NCBI GenBank assembly: GCA_942490945.1
Contig: CALNYZ010000017.1
Location: 434,001 to 498,000, forward strand
Direction of reading: 5' to 3'
Source: CALNYZ01 sp942490945
Lineage (GTDB): Bacteria > Pseudomonadota > Gammaproteobacteria > UBA6429 > Thiohalophilaceae
Length of the DNA stretch: 64,000 nt
Shown here in pieces: positions 31,758 to 41,425 of the stretch (its first letter is position 1; every line of letters starts with the position of its first letter). The position numbers and the translations under genes are program-made. The notes under the pieces were generated by a model. That model was not told where the DNA came from. It searched no databases and saw nothing but the letters and a program-made list of their open reading frames with translations.

Positions 31758-33137
31758 TTATACAATCGATTCGGCCGTATTAGTTAGCGCTTCGAGTAAC
31801 CTGTTATGTAAATTCTCAAATCCACCATTACTCATAATAATAACATGCTCGCCAGGTTTTACATTGTTTGTCACCGCGTCGAGTATTTTTTGTGTTGTAT
31901 CTGCAATAGATACATTTTTCAATTTTGACACGTTATCCGAAAGATTCCAGCTCAGGTCGGTGGGCTCAAGAATATAAACGTTATCGGCTTGCTGCAATGC
32001 GGCTTGCAGGGTTTTTGCATGCACACCCATACGCATTGTGTTTGAGCGCGGTTCCAGCACGGCATGTATACGACTGTTACCCACCCGGCGTCGTAGTCCG
32101 TCCAGTGTCGTGGCTATCGCAGTTGGGTGATGGGCGAAATCATCATATACCGTAATGTTATTTACCTTACCCTTTACTTCCATCCGGCGTTTGATGCCTG
32201 TAAAAGTACATAAGCTTGGAATGGCATATTTTGCCGGCAAGCCGGCATGATGTGCTGCGACAATCGCCGCCAGCGCATTCCACACATTATGCTCGCCAAT
32301 CAGCTCCCATTTTACTGTTCCCTGTACTTCATTATTATGAAGCACGCTGAATTCAGAGTAGTCATTATTGACATCACACACTCGCCAGCCCATTGATGAC
32401 ATATCATCGCTGAGCGACAATGATTCAGTTTCGCTCCAACAACCCCTGGCCAATGTTTCTTGTATGGCCGCGTCATGTGCCGGATATATTAACTTTCCAG
32501 TGGAAGGTACGGTTCTCACAAGGTGGTGGAATTGTGTCTGAATGGCTGCCAGATTCGAAAAAATATCTGCGTGGTCAAATTCCAGATTATTTATTATCAA
32601 TGTGCGCGGGTGGTAATGAACAAACTTGGAACGCTTGTCAAAAAAAGCGGTATCATATTCATCCGCTTCGATAACAAAGAATGGTTCTTCGCCTAACTCG
32701 GCACTGACACCAAAATTGGCAGGGACGCCGCCTATTAAAAATCCTGGCCGCATGTCATTATCCGCTAACACCCAGGCGAGCATACTACTGGTGGTGGTTT
32801 TACCGTGCGTACCCGCAACTGCCAATACCCAGCGATCATGTAAAACATGTCGTGCCAGCCACTCCGCACCTGATGTATAGGCTGAACCCTGATTCAGGAT
32901 CTGCTCAACCATCGGATTGCCGCGGGACAAGGCATTACCAATAATAAAAATATCGATATTTTTGGGTAAGGGCTTGTCATATCCTTCACCAAGCCTGACA
33001 CCCGCATCCTGCAACATGGTACTCATTGGTGGATACACATTAGCATCCGTACCTGTTACTTCATGCCCAAGATTACGCGCCAGCAAGGCGAGTCCTCCCA
33101 TAAAGGTGCCACATATACCCAAAATATGGATATGCAT
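31758..33137 (-). CDS. mpl: UDP-MurNAc:L-Ala-gamma-D-Glu-meso-DAP ligase
   Basis: This is a 459-residue Mur ligase that reattaches recycled tripeptide to UDP-MurNAc. The start MHIHILGICGTFMGGLALLA is family-specific. The ATP-binding P-loop is AGTHGKTTTSSMLAW, and DDFAHHPTAI is the C-domain motif. The ATG at 33137 is backed by AGGA; an upstream ATG at 33176 adds 13 unconserved residues. Along with anmK elsewhere in the window it shows a working peptidoglycan recycling route. It diverges from rnd by 58 bp. Confidence 0.97.
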   Translation of the reverse strand: MHIHILGICGTFMGGLALLARNLGHEVTGTDANVYPPMSTMLQDAGVRLGEGYDKPLPKNIDIFIIGNALSRGNPMVEQILNQGSAYTSGAEWLARHVLHDRWVLAVAGTHGKTTTSSMLAWVLADNDMRPGFLIGGVPANFGVSAELGEEPFFVIEADEYDTAFFDKRSKFVHYHPRTLIINNLEFDHADIFSNLAAIQTQFHHLVRTVPSTGKLIYPAHDAAIQETLARGCWSETESLSLSDDMSSMGWRVCDVNNDYSEFSVLHNNEVQGTVKWELIGEHNVWNALAAIVAAHHAGLPAKYAIPSLCTFTGIKRRMEVKGKVNNITVYDDFAHHPTAIATTLDGLRRRVGNSRIHAVLEPRSNTMRMGVHAKTLQAALQQADNVYILEPTDLSWNLSDNVSKLKNVSIADTTQKILDAVTNNVKPGEHVIIMSNGGFENLHNRLLEALTNTAESIV

Positions 33138-33195
33138 ATCAGTAATCCTGCCTGTTAATTTGCTACAATGGACCAAATCATCTCAAGTATATTAT

Positions 33196-34365
33196 ATGAA
33201 TACGACATCAGATCATAATCAAAGCTATATCGACAGCCCAGAAAAATTACTGGAATTATGTCAACATTTGCAACAGCAATCATTTTTCACAATCGACACC
33301 GAGTTTGTCCGTGAACAAACCTACTATCCGAAGTTGTGTCTGATACAGATTGCGACTGACTCTGTCATTGCCTGTATTGACCCGCTGGTGATCGAAGATA
33401 TGACGCCGTTGTTTAAAATTTTAATTGCTCCCGATATTGTAAAAGTTTTTCACGCAGCACGGCAGGACATAGAAACCTTCTACAATTTATTTGAAGATTG
33501 TCCGCGCCCCGTGTTTGATACCCAGGTAGCGGCTGGTCTGCTTGGTTACCCTGATCAAATTGGTTACGCCAATCTGGTTGAAAAAATGCTCGATGTGCAG
33601 CTTGACAAAAAACACACTCGTACCGACTGGAGTAAACGACCCTTATCCAGTGAACAGATACAATATGCGGCTGATGATGTACGTTATTTATATAAAATAT
33701 ACCCGATGCTGTTGCAGCAGCTCAAACAGGCCGGGCGCGACAGCTGGCTGCAAGCCGACTTTGAGTTTTTGACCAACATTGAAACATACAAACCAGACAT
33801 GGAAAACCTGTGGAAAAAGGTAGCGGGTCAACAAAAGTTAAAACCACAACAGCTAACTGTGTTAAGTGAACTTGCCAAATGGCGTGAGCTCACTGCGCAA
33901 AAGTATGATAAACCACGCAAATGGATTCTCAGTGATGACACACTTGTCATGCTGGCCATTCATGTACCACAATCAATAGAACAATTGGAAACTATCCGTT
34001 TTTCGAGGAATGGCGTATCCGACAAACAAAAGCAGCACATTGTTGAAATAATCAACTCGGCAATGGCGATACCAAAAGAGAACTGGATAAAAATTCCAAA
34101 ATTCCAGAAGTTAACCAATGAACAGACCTGCATTGTGGATGCGCTGATGTGTGTTGCACGAAGTTATTGCAATGACAATAATATCGCATTGGCAAGTATT
34201 ACCACACGAAAAGAACTTGAAGCAATTGCAGTTCAAGCCGGTTCCGATTCGCAACTAATGAAAGGCTGGCGCTATCAGATTGTGGGTAAAAATCTGGAAG
34301 CCTTCCTGGCCGGTAAAATAAAAATTGAAATGTCTGGAAACAAACTGCTCTTTGAGCAAACCTGA
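33196..34365 (+). CDS. rnd: Ribonuclease D
   Basis: This is a 389-residue 3'-5' exoribonuclease for tRNA maturation. The DEDD motifs are visible: DTEFVRE (Exo I), FHAARQDIETF (Exo II) and YAADDVRYLY (Exo III). An HRDC domain follows (about residues 215-290, with LTVLSELAKWRELTAQK), and then a second HRDC-like C-terminal region. An ATG at 33196 is taken because the frame's upstream extension runs through the opposite-strand mpl gene. The next gene begins 10 nt after the stop, suggesting one transcript. Confidence 0.96.
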   Translation: MNTTSDHNQSYIDSPEKLLELCQHLQQQSFFTIDTEFVREQTYYPKLCLIQIATDSVIACIDPLVIEDMTPLFKILIAPDIVKVFHAARQDIETFYNLFEDCPRPVFDTQVAAGLLGYPDQIGYANLVEKMLDVQLDKKHTRTDWSKRPLSSEQIQYAADDVRYLYKIYPMLLQQLKQAGRDSWLQADFEFLTNIETYKPDMENLWKKVAGQQKLKPQQLTVLSELAKWRELTAQKYDKPRKWILSDDTLVMLAIHVPQSIEQLETIRFSRNGVSDKQKQHIVEIINSAMAIPKENWIKIPKFQKLTNEQTCIVDALMCVARSYCNDNNIALASITTRKELEAIAVQAGSDSQLMKGWRYQIVGKNLEAFLAGKIKIEMSGNKLLFEQT

Positions 34366-34375
34366 TAAAAGAGAC

Positions 34376-35512
34376 ATGCCTGCACAAAAATATAGTTACC
34401 CCTGGCGAACAAATAATAAATTCATCCTGCTGGCAAACGGCGAAAATTTTTATCCCGACATACTTGCTGAAATTGACAAAGCCAACAAAAGCATTTATAT
34501 CATTCAATATCTCGTTAACTCGGGCAATATTACCGGAAAAATAATCGACGCACTTGTAACTGCCGCCAGGCGCGGCGTATCCATCTATATCATTCTCGAT
34601 GCCTACGGCTCGAGTGAATTGGACATAACAGACCGTAACAAATTGCTTCAGGCACATATCTCACTGGTCAGTTTCAATCCGTTCAATCTGCAAAGAATCA
34701 TCAAGTTTCTCTACCGTGATCACCGCAAGTTAATCATTATTGATGACAAACTGGCATACACTGGCGGAGCAGGCTTTACAGATGAGTTTGATACCGGACA
34801 AGACCCTGAGCATGGCTGGCAGGACATCATGATTAAATTACAGGGTGAACTTGTCGCTGACTGTTACCGGCTATTTGCAGACAGCTGGAACCGAATCACA
34901 GCAATTACATTACCTCCCTTCCTGGAAAGCCACGTACCAGAGTACACTGGATCAGGCCGGGTAAATGTAGCCTACAGAGGGACACAGGAAGTTGTCCGTG
35001 CCATTACCCGTCATATGCAGCGCGCACAAAAGAAAATCTATATTGTCACGCCCTACTTTGTCACCACCTGGAAAATTCGTCGCCAAATGCGCAAAGCCAG
35101 TCATCGAGGGATAGATGTAAAACTTATCGTACCCGGCAGACATTCTGATCATCCCTGGATAAATCATATTTCACGTCATTACTACACCCGCCTGCTAAAA
35201 AACAACATTCAGATATATGAATATCAACCGAACTTTATACACACCAAACTGATCATTTGTGACGACTGGGTCAATACCGGTTCATGTAATCTCGACAGAT
35301 GGAATATGCGTTTCAATAAAGATGCCAACATCGAGATACGGGGAGAAGATATTATTCGTGAATGTAATAACTATGTTGAGGAACTGATAACTGAGTCGAA
35401 CCTGATTGATTATGTGCAGTGGCAACAACGACCACTAAAAGAAAAGATAACGGTCTGGTTCTGGAGCAAAATGGCATTATGGATTGAACGCCTGACGCAA
35501 AATGTGCCCTGA
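34376..35512 (+). CDS. Phospholipase D family protein (cardiolipin synthase-like)
   Basis: This 378-residue protein has two HKD catalytic motifs: HRKLIIID near residue 118 and HTKLIICD near residue 285. Each is followed by the usual G/S-rich turn (TGGAG and TGSCNLDRWN). This arrangement is that of bacterial cardiolipin synthases of the ClsB type (short, without the two N-terminal membrane helices of ClsA). It should transfer phosphatidyl groups between phospholipids or to glycerol. The start at 34376 lies 10 nt after rnd; a longer frame would overlap rnd. It ends before a bidirectional terminator. Confidence 0.9.
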   Translation: MPAQKYSYPWRTNNKFILLANGENFYPDILAEIDKANKSIYIIQYLVNSGNITGKIIDALVTAARRGVSIYIILDAYGSSELDITDRNKLLQAHISLVSFNPFNLQRIIKFLYRDHRKLIIIDDKLAYTGGAGFTDEFDTGQDPEHGWQDIMIKLQGELVADCYRLFADSWNRITAITLPPFLESHVPEYTGSGRVNVAYRGTQEVVRAITRHMQRAQKKIYIVTPYFVTTWKIRRQMRKASHRGIDVKLIVPGRHSDHPWINHISRHYYTRLLKNNIQIYEYQPNFIHTKLIICDDWVNTGSCNLDRWNMRFNKDANIEIRGEDIIRECNNYVEELITESNLIDYVQWQQRPLKEKITVWFWSKMALWIERLTQNVP

Positions 35513-35572
35513 GTATTATCAATTTTTTGCCTGATTACTCTGCCTTGCTTTCATTAATAAACGGCTAATTAA

Positions 35573-35596
35573 AAAAGGGAGCGAATGCTCCCTTTT
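35573..35596. terminator. Bidirectional intrinsic terminator
   Basis: AAAAGGGAGC (35573-35582), a GAAT loop and GCTCCCTTTT (35587-35596) form a 10-bp stem. A-rich flank on one side and T-rich on the other give a terminator in both directions. It sits between the convergent phospholipase D and adk genes, exactly where both need one. Confidence 0.92.
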
Positions 35597-35614
35597 AATT
35601 TTGCTAACTTGATG

Positions 35615-36004
35615 TTAACGCCGCCGTGCTTTCTTTCTGGCGGTTTTTTTCTTGGCTTTTTTCTTCACCTTTTTCTTACCGGCCTTTTTCTTGGCCTTTT
35701 TCTTGGCTTTTTTCTTCACCTTTTTCTTACCGACCTTTTTCTTGGCTTTTTTCTTCGCGACCTTTTTCTTGGCGGCTTTTTTCTTGCCGGCCTTTTTCTT
35801 TGTTACCTTCTTCTTGGCAGTTTTTTTCTTGCTAGCTTGCTTCTTAGCGACTTTCTTCTTGGCGACTTTCTTCTTGCTGGCTTTTTTCTTACTGGCCTTT
35901 TTCTTGGCAGCTTTCTTCTTGCCCGTAGCTGATTTTTTGGCCGCAGGTTTTTTCCTGGTCGTTTTCTTGTTGGCTTTTTTCTTGGTTGTTTTTTTCTTTT
36001 CTGG
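35615..36004 (-). repeat. Degenerate repeat encoding the Lys/Ala tail of Adk
   Basis: The minus strand carries many imperfect copies of an AAGAAAAAG-GCC type unit coding for KKKA or KKKV steps. The units vary in third bases and in the fourth residue, so it is an old or selected protein repeat rather than a fresh microsatellite. Opposite-strand open frames rich in Phe/Leu here are shadows. Confidence 0.9.
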
Positions 36005-36712
36005 CTTGCTTTGCTCTTCTGTTACTGCTTCGTTGCTGCTGGTGACGACCACAGGCTGTTCATCAGGAAGACTTTCTACCACGGCTTGAATGGCATCGAA
36101 TATAGTCTGTATATCGCCAACACCATTCACTGTACGCAATTTACCCTGCCGACGATAAAAATCGATCAACGGTGATGTTTGCGCTTCGTATACCTGCAGG
36201 CGATTGCGAATAGTATCTTCATTATCATCAGCACGATGTTTCAGTTCACCGCCACACTTGTCACATTGACCTTCAATTCGTGGTGCAGAGAAATAAATAT
36301 TAAACATTTGTCCACAGGCGCTGCAGGTACGACGTCCTGTGAGACGTTGCATCAGAATTCCCAAATCGACATCAATATATAAACTGGTCTGTAGCGGCTG
36401 ACCCATGGCTGTCAACATGCTATCGAGCGCTTCTGCTTGCGCGGTATTGCGTGGAAATCCGTCCAATATAAACCCACTCTGTGCGTCGGCTTTTGACAAA
36501 CGCTCTTTTATCATCGCCAACACCAGATCATCTGATACAAGTTGACCCGCTTCCATCGCCTGCTTGGCCTGTTTGCCCAGCTCTGAACCTTGTGCTACCG
36601 CTTCACGCAGCAGGTCGCCGGTAGAAATTTGAGGAATGCCATATTTTTCGACGAGGAGTTTTGCCTGGGTACCTTTTCCGCCACCCGGGGCACCAATTAG
36701 TACGATACGCAT
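35615..36712 (-). CDS. adk: Adenylate kinase with histone H1-like lysine/alanine tail
   Basis: This 365-residue protein is a complete adenylate kinase (residues 1-216) plus a long extension. The kinase has P-loop GAPGGGKGTQ, the lid with zinc-type cysteines C130, C133, C150 and C153, DGFPRNTAQ and TGRRTC, and it should interconvert ATP, AMP and ADP. A linker (about 217-236) leads to about 129 residues made nearly only of Lys and Ala with Val, Ser, Thr, Gly: KKKAxKKK-type units from about residue 237 to a basic KARRR end. The tail matches the composition of bacterial histone H1-like proteins and would bind nucleic acid or polyphosphate. Frame and stop are clean. ATG 36712 has GGAG upstream. 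E. coli Adk has 214 residues, so the tail is the oddity. Confidence 0.95.
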   Translation of the reverse strand: MRIVLIGAPGGGKGTQAKLLVEKYGIPQISTGDLLREAVAQGSELGKQAKQAMEAGQLVSDDLVLAMIKERLSKADAQSGFILDGFPRNTAQAEALDSMLTAMGQPLQTSLYIDVDLGILMQRLTGRRTCSACGQMFNIYFSAPRIEGQCDKCGGELKHRADDNEDTIRNRLQVYEAQTSPLIDFYRRQGKLRTVNGVGDIQTIFDAIQAVVESLPDEQPVVVTSSNEAVTEEQSKPEKKKTTKKKANKKTTRKKPAAKKSATGKKKAAKKKASKKKASKKKVAKKKVAKKQASKKKTAKKKVTKKKAGKKKAAKKKVAKKKAKKKVGKKKVKKKAKKKAKKKAGKKKVKKKAKKKTARKKARRR

Positions 36713-36990
36713 TTTTTTGTACTCCGTAGGATATTTTGATTTATTTTAAATTGATTGAATCAGATCTGCATTTCAACCTGACTTCTTATGCTGACTTAAA
36801 TTAGACCCTGGCTATGTTCAAGTCAATGCGCAATGGTAACAAATGCCGAATTATTCACACGCAATTTAAATTTTTTCTAATATAGTAATTTCAGTTTGCT
36901 GACAACACTGATAGAATGCGCGTTTTTTAAACAACAGCAAACTGCTTCCAGCCCGAGACTATTTTGGGCAAAAATCAACGAGGTGTACGC

Positions 36991-37539
36991 ATGAATCTTG
37001 ATCGTGTTGGTCCTGGCGCCAATGTCCCTGATGAAATCAACGTTATTATCGAAATCCCGCAACACAGTGACCCGGTGAAATATGAAGTCGATAAAGACAC
37101 CGGCGCCATGTTTGTTGACCGATTCATGAATACTGCCATGTTTTATCCTTGTAACTACGGCTATGTGCCGCACACACTCTCTGAAGACGGCGATCCAGTG
37201 GATGTACTGGTGCTGGCCCCCATGCCGCTCATCAGTGGCTCGGTAATACGTTGTCGCCCGATTGGCGTACTCAATATGACCGATGAATCCGGCCCGGATG
37301 CCAAGGTGTTGGCCGTGCCCATCGATAAATTATGTAAATTATATGTCAATGTCAGTGAAGCGACCGACTTGCCCGGCATGGTTCTCGAGCAGATTTCGCA
37401 CTTTTTTGAACACTATAAAGACCTCGAAAAAAATAAATGGGTAAAAATAGCAGGCTGGGCTGATGCCGCCTCCGCTAAAAAAGAAATCGTTAGCTCGATT
37501 AATCGTTATCAGGCAGCACCCGAAAAACCGTTATTTTAG
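36991..37539 (+). CDS. ppa: Inorganic pyrophosphatase (family I)
   Basis: This 182-residue soluble enzyme hydrolyses pyrophosphate. The core VDRFMNTAMFYPCNYGYVPHTLSEDGDPVDVLVL holds the metal-binding aspartates (DGDPVDV). The C-terminal region FFEHYKDLEKNKWVKIAGW is typical. The ATG at 36991 (MNLDRVGPG) has AGGT upstream and matches family length; a TTG at 36964 is less likely. The phosphoesterase gene follows 3 nt after the stop. Confidence 0.97.
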   Translation: MNLDRVGPGANVPDEINVIIEIPQHSDPVKYEVDKDTGAMFVDRFMNTAMFYPCNYGYVPHTLSEDGDPVDVLVLAPMPLISGSVIRCRPIGVLNMTDESGPDAKVLAVPIDKLCKLYVNVSEATDLPGMVLEQISHFFEHYKDLEKNKWVKIAGWADAASAKKEIVSSINRYQAAPEKPLF

Positions 37540-37542
37540 CGC

Positions 37543-38100
37543 ATGCAAATTTGTATCGTTTCAGACAGTCATGATAACCGTTATCTGCTGAAAGCCGCGG
37601 TAGAGGATGCTATCCAGCGTGGTGCGGAATGTGTGATGCACTGTGGCGATATTGTGGCACCTACCACCCTGCGCAGTCTTGTCAGCCTGGATATTCCCGT
37701 ACATGCCATACATGGCAATAATACGGGGGATTTACACAGCATGGGCATGCTCGCCTGTAGTCCTGACAACAAGATTCAATACTATGGACAAGATGCGGAC
37801 ATTTCACTGGCGGGTAAACGCATTTTTCTGGTGCATTACCCACACTATGCCCAGGCAATGGCATTAACGGGTGATTATGATTTAATCTGCTGTGGGCATG
37901 ACCACCGTACCAGGATTGAAATTGTCACCACCATAAAGGGTAGCCAGACTACCCTGATTAATCCGGGGACAGTGGGTGGCGTAGGCGCAGTACCTACGTA
38001 CATTTTAGGCAATTTGAACAGCCTTGATTTCCAAATCATCGAAGTGCCAATCAACCCTGAGCTGGCCTACAATCGCCCTCCGGTGACACAGCACTCTTAA
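37543..38100 (+). CDS. YfcE/MJ0936-like metallophosphoesterase
   Basis: This is a 185-residue calcineurin-like phosphoesterase. The metal-binding motifs SDSHDN, HCGDIV, HGNN and CGHDHR are all present, as is NPGTVGG near the end. Members cleave phosphodiesters with manganese; the natural substrate is unknown. The gene begins 3 nt after ppa, so an operon is likely. Its last 4 bases overlap the stop region of the convergent GGDEF-EAL gene. Confidence 0.93.
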   Translation: MQICIVSDSHDNRYLLKAAVEDAIQRGAECVMHCGDIVAPTTLRSLVSLDIPVHAIHGNNTGDLHSMGMLACSPDNKIQYYGQDADISLAGKRIFLVHYPHYAQAMALTGDYDLICCGHDHRTRIEIVTTIKGSQTTLINPGTVGGVGAVPTYILGNLNSLDFQIIEVPINPELAYNRPPVTQHS

Positions 38101-40460
38101 GCTGATTTGGCAGTGACATCCTGCTCAATGAGCGGCATGGGCATGCTCAGGGCAAAGCCCTGACCATATTCGATACCGATATCGGTGACCGCCCTTAATA
38201 TTTCTTCATTTTCAACATACTCGGCAATCGTATGAATCCCCATGTATTGCCCAATTTGATGAATTGATTTAACCATATTGTAGTCCTGGTCATTGGTGGC
38301 CACACCATGCACAAAGCAGCCATCAATTTTCAGGTAATCCACGGGCAAACTTTTCAAATATTTAAACGAACTGAAACCACTACCGAAATCATCCAAACTG
38401 AATTTACAACCGCGTTTGCGTAGCGCGGTAATAAAGTTACGTGCCGAGTTAATATTGCTAATCATGGCGGTTTCGGTGATTTCGAAACAAATCTGTTCAT
38501 AGTGCACGCCCGTTTCCTTGAACAGAACCAGCACTTCGTCGAGGAAGGATTCATCGCCCAATGACTGTCCGGACAGGTTGATACTGCACTGATTATGCGC
38601 CAACTGTTTCGATTTGCCGGTATGAATGGCAATCAGTGACTCTCGTACTACCCAGCGATCCAGAATTGGCATCAGGTTATAGCGCTCAGCGGTGGGTAAA
38701 AATTCATTCGGTAAAATGATCTGGTTATCATCATCAGTCATGCGCAGCAAAATTTCAGTATGTGACTGCCCGTTGGTATTATTTTCATAAAGAGGGAAAA
38801 TTTCCTGGGCGTATAACTGAAATTGTTCCTTGTCGATTGCGCGACGTAATCGATTTAACCACAACATCTGACCCTGTTGATTGGCAATAGATTGATCGCC
38901 AGCAGCATAAACGTGTATGCCATTTCGCCCCTGTTCCTTGACGACATAACAGGCCGAATCAACCGAACTCAGAACATCAGTCATACTTCCGGTTTGCGAT
39001 GTGATTTCCACCAGACCAATACTGGCACCTACTTCAAAAATATTTTCTTCCCAGACAAACTTCACGTCGCTGATTGCACGCAGAAATTTTTTCGCGACTG
39101 TCTCGGCAATCTGCATATGACAATTATTCAGTAACACCCCAAATTCATCACCACCCAGTCTGGCAAGTGTATCCGTATCACGAACTTGCGATTCCAGTAA
39201 ATGGCTTATCTGCTTTAACAGTTCATCACCCGCAACATGTCCACAGGTATCATTGACGACCTTGAACTGATCCAGATCGATATAACACAGAACGTGATGC
39301 TGATTCTTCAGCTTGGCCTGCTCCAGAGCCGAGTTGAGTTTATTTTCAAATTCGCGCCGGTTCACCAGCCCGGTCAGGGGATCATGTGTTGCCTGATAAG
39401 ACAATTCGTCTGTCATCAACTTAAGATCTGTCACATCGTGCATAACCAGTACGGTACCGGTGATTTCCCCTTTCAGGTTATGCACCGGTGAAACGGTTAT
39501 TTCAAGCGAATAATAATTGCCGAGTGAATTTTTAATACAGATATTTTTTAGTGTAATAGCACATTGATCCTGACAACACATTGCAGTTGGATCTGCCAGT
39601 GGCTGCCTGGTAAGTTCGTCTTTTAAACGTAATACAGTCGACAGATGTTTACCCTTGGCTTCATCTTCCACGTAGTTTGTCAGTCCTTCTGCTATGTGAT
39701 TCATAAATTGAACATGGCCATTCGGATCAGTCGTAATAACGCCATCGCCTATCGCTTCCAGTGTTACCTGTGCCTGCTCTTTTTGTTGATACAGCAGGTT
39801 CTCGGCTTCTTTTTGTTCGGTTATGTCACGTATAAATAAAAAAATAAAGGCTGGCTTGTCCTGCTGTACATATTTCGCTGTCAATTCAAGATCATGAATA
39901 TCATATTCAGTTCGCTGATACCTGACAGTGATTCGTCCTTCACCGGCGCTTATTATTCTGCGCCAGGCCTGCTTGAATTTGGTCTGATTCGGTTGGACAA
40001 TCTGACGATAAAATATTATTTCACTATCATCATTGAATGTTAAGCCCAACATACTTGAACAGGCATCATTCATTTCAAGAATACGGCCATCCTGATCAAC
40101 AATACAAAAGCCGTCCGGAGATGATTCAAGAATGGTTTTATTTCGCCAGGTCAGATCCTTTAGTGTCTCACCAGTTTGCCGTAATTTTTCAAACAGTGGA
40201 TGTATATTGATAATTGCCACAAGCATTAATGCAGAAATCAACAGTGCAACCAGCTCAGTTTCCAGGCTTTGGGTGACAACCGGGTAATCGACAAATGATT
40301 CCGCAAGACTGATACTGCGACGGACTGCCATCAGTAAAATCGCACAGGCCAGTGTTACCCATGCCAGGGTTCCACCACTGCTTTTTATCATACGAAGTGC
40401 CAGAAATGCGGCATATATCTGAATCGCAACTGACAAGGTTAACACAGCGATTACGAGCAT
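38097..40460 (-). CDS. Membrane PAS-PAS-GGDEF-EAL protein
   Basis: This is a 787-residue protein. The N-terminus has about three hydrophobic segments (about 3-22, 32-50 and 70-88), then PAS domains at about 105-217 and 228-345. A GGDEF domain at about 355-515 has intact GGDEF (436-440) and I-site R427xxD430. An EAL domain at about 535-780 reads EILLR at the signature, with DDFGSGFSSF and KIDG intact. Both c-di-GMP synthesis and hydrolysis are possible. The protein is close to the product at 5516-7210 in its GGDEF and EAL parts (shared LARLGGDEFG, RWVV and AERYNLMP), so they are probably paralogues. The signal sensed by the PAS domains is unknown. Confidence 0.93.
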   Translation of the reverse strand: MLVIAVLTLSVAIQIYAAFLALRMIKSSGGTLAWVTLACAILLMAVRRSISLAESFVDYPVVTQSLETELVALLISALMLVAIINIHPLFEKLRQTGETLKDLTWRNKTILESSPDGFCIVDQDGRILEMNDACSSMLGLTFNDDSEIIFYRQIVQPNQTKFKQAWRRIISAGEGRITVRYQRTEYDIHDLELTAKYVQQDKPAFIFLFIRDITEQKEAENLLYQQKEQAQVTLEAIGDGVITTDPNGHVQFMNHIAEGLTNYVEDEAKGKHLSTVLRLKDELTRQPLADPTAMCCQDQCAITLKNICIKNSLGNYYSLEITVSPVHNLKGEITGTVLVMHDVTDLKLMTDELSYQATHDPLTGLVNRREFENKLNSALEQAKLKNQHHVLCYIDLDQFKVVNDTCGHVAGDELLKQISHLLESQVRDTDTLARLGGDEFGVLLNNCHMQIAETVAKKFLRAISDVKFVWEENIFEVGASIGLVEITSQTGSMTDVLSSVDSACYVVKEQGRNGIHVYAAGDQSIANQQGQMLWLNRLRRAIDKEQFQLYAQEIFPLYENNTNGQSHTEILLRMTDDDNQIILPNEFLPTAERYNLMPILDRWVVRESLIAIHTGKSKQLAHNQCSINLSGQSLGDESFLDEVLVLFKETGVHYEQICFEITETAMISNINSARNFITALRKRGCKFSLDDFGSGFSSFKYLKSLPVDYLKIDGCFVHGVATNDQDYNMVKSIHQIGQYMGIHTIAEYVENEEILRAVTDIGIEYGQGFALSMPMPLIEQDVTAKSA

Positions 40461-40623
40461 TTAATTCCTTGACTGCGTACAACACATTCTGCTGGGCCGT
40501 GAGGCTCATCAGAAATTGCTTACAGAATATTAGTGATTATTGAAATACGTCAGACATCTACACCCAGTCTGATCTGACCCATATGACTAAGTGTATGCCA
40601 AATTTTCAGGAATGAAAGTTGAT

Positions 40624-41064
40624 TTATCCGGGAGTGTTATTTTCGACCCAGCGTTTAGACGTAGTCCCGGAGAGTACCTCCTGTTTCCAGAACGGTGCCT
40701 CGGATTTGAGTTTTTCCATCACCAGACGACAAGCATCAAATGCGGCTGCGCGATGTGCCGACCAGACGGCGACCAGGACAATATAATCACCAGGCAGTAT
40801 TTTTCCCACTCTATGTACAACGAGACTTTCAAGTATCGGGAAATCTATATGCACCTGTTGCAATATATCCTGCAGCTTCTTTTCGGTCATGCCCGTATAG
40901 TATTCGAGAAACATTTCGCTAACCGAGTCACCATCATTAAAATCACGCATCGAACCGACAAACATGGCCAACGCACCAAAGCGGCCTGTTTTGCGCAAGT
41001 TCTTTTCGTGTGCCTTTACTTTCTCATGTGGATCAAATATAGAATTTACAATTTCGACTTGCAT
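40624..41064 (-). CDS. moaE: Molybdopterin synthase catalytic subunit
   Basis: This 146-residue protein is the large subunit of molybdopterin synthase, which inserts sulfur from MoaD into precursor Z. The signature KSEAPFWKQE near the C-terminus and the conserved FVGSMRDFN and YYTGMTEKKL are seen. It follows moaD by 4 nt and pairs with it. moaA/moaB are not in the window. Confidence 0.96.
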   Translation of the reverse strand: MQVEIVNSIFDPHEKVKAHEKNLRKTGRFGALAMFVGSMRDFNDGDSVSEMFLEYYTGMTEKKLQDILQQVHIDFPILESLVVHRVGKILPGDYIVLVAVWSAHRAAAFDACRLVMEKLKSEAPFWKQEVLSGTTSKRWVENNTPG

Positions 41065-41068
41065 TGAA

Positions 41069-41326
41069 TCAGCCTCCCGTCACGGGCGGGAAAAAAGCGA
41101 TTTCGTCTGCATCATTAACCGGCGCGCTCAAATTTACGTACTCATAATTTATCGCCGCCAGTAAATTCGCGGGTACAGTCTGCTGTTGCGTGACATGTTG
41201 CCAGACATGCTCAACTGTTACAGGTTTTACCAGAGGCTCAGCCGCTGTTTCAGGAAAGCTCAGCTGCTGTTCTGCAAAACCATACTGCTCGCGTAAACCG
41301 GCAAATAATTTAACGACTACTTGCAT
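41069..41326 (-). CDS. moaD: Molybdopterin synthase sulfur carrier subunit
   Basis: This 85-residue ubiquitin-like protein ends in the GG that is thiocarboxylated (FFPPVTGG). The beta-grasp core MQVVVKLFAGLREQYG is at the N-terminus. The ATG at 41326 has GGGA upstream and gives the normal size; an upstream start at 41419 would overlap the moaC leader and adds a non-conserved hydrophobic stretch. It is the first gene of a moaD-moaE pair divergent from moaC. Confidence 0.94.
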   Translation of the reverse strand: MQVVVKLFAGLREQYGFAEQQLSFPETAAEPLVKPVTVEHVWQHVTQQQTVPANLLAAINYEYVNLSAPVNDADEIAFFPPVTGG

Positions 41327-41425
41327 CGAAACATCCCGTAGACTTTGATATATTAAAAGCCTAGCATGAATAACAAAGATGCAAAACACAACCAATTGGA
41401 TATATTTCCAGGACAGCAACAGACC

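Noticed and set aside
35615..36004. Direct repeats that could be mistaken for a CRISPR array
   Set aside because: The repeats are short, imperfect and in-frame protein repeats with no spacers of regular length.
35585..36089. Phe/Leu-rich open frames on the plus strand opposite the Adk tail
   Set aside because: Mirror of the Lys codon runs (AAG/AAA read as CTT/TTT) on the other strand; no start signals or families.
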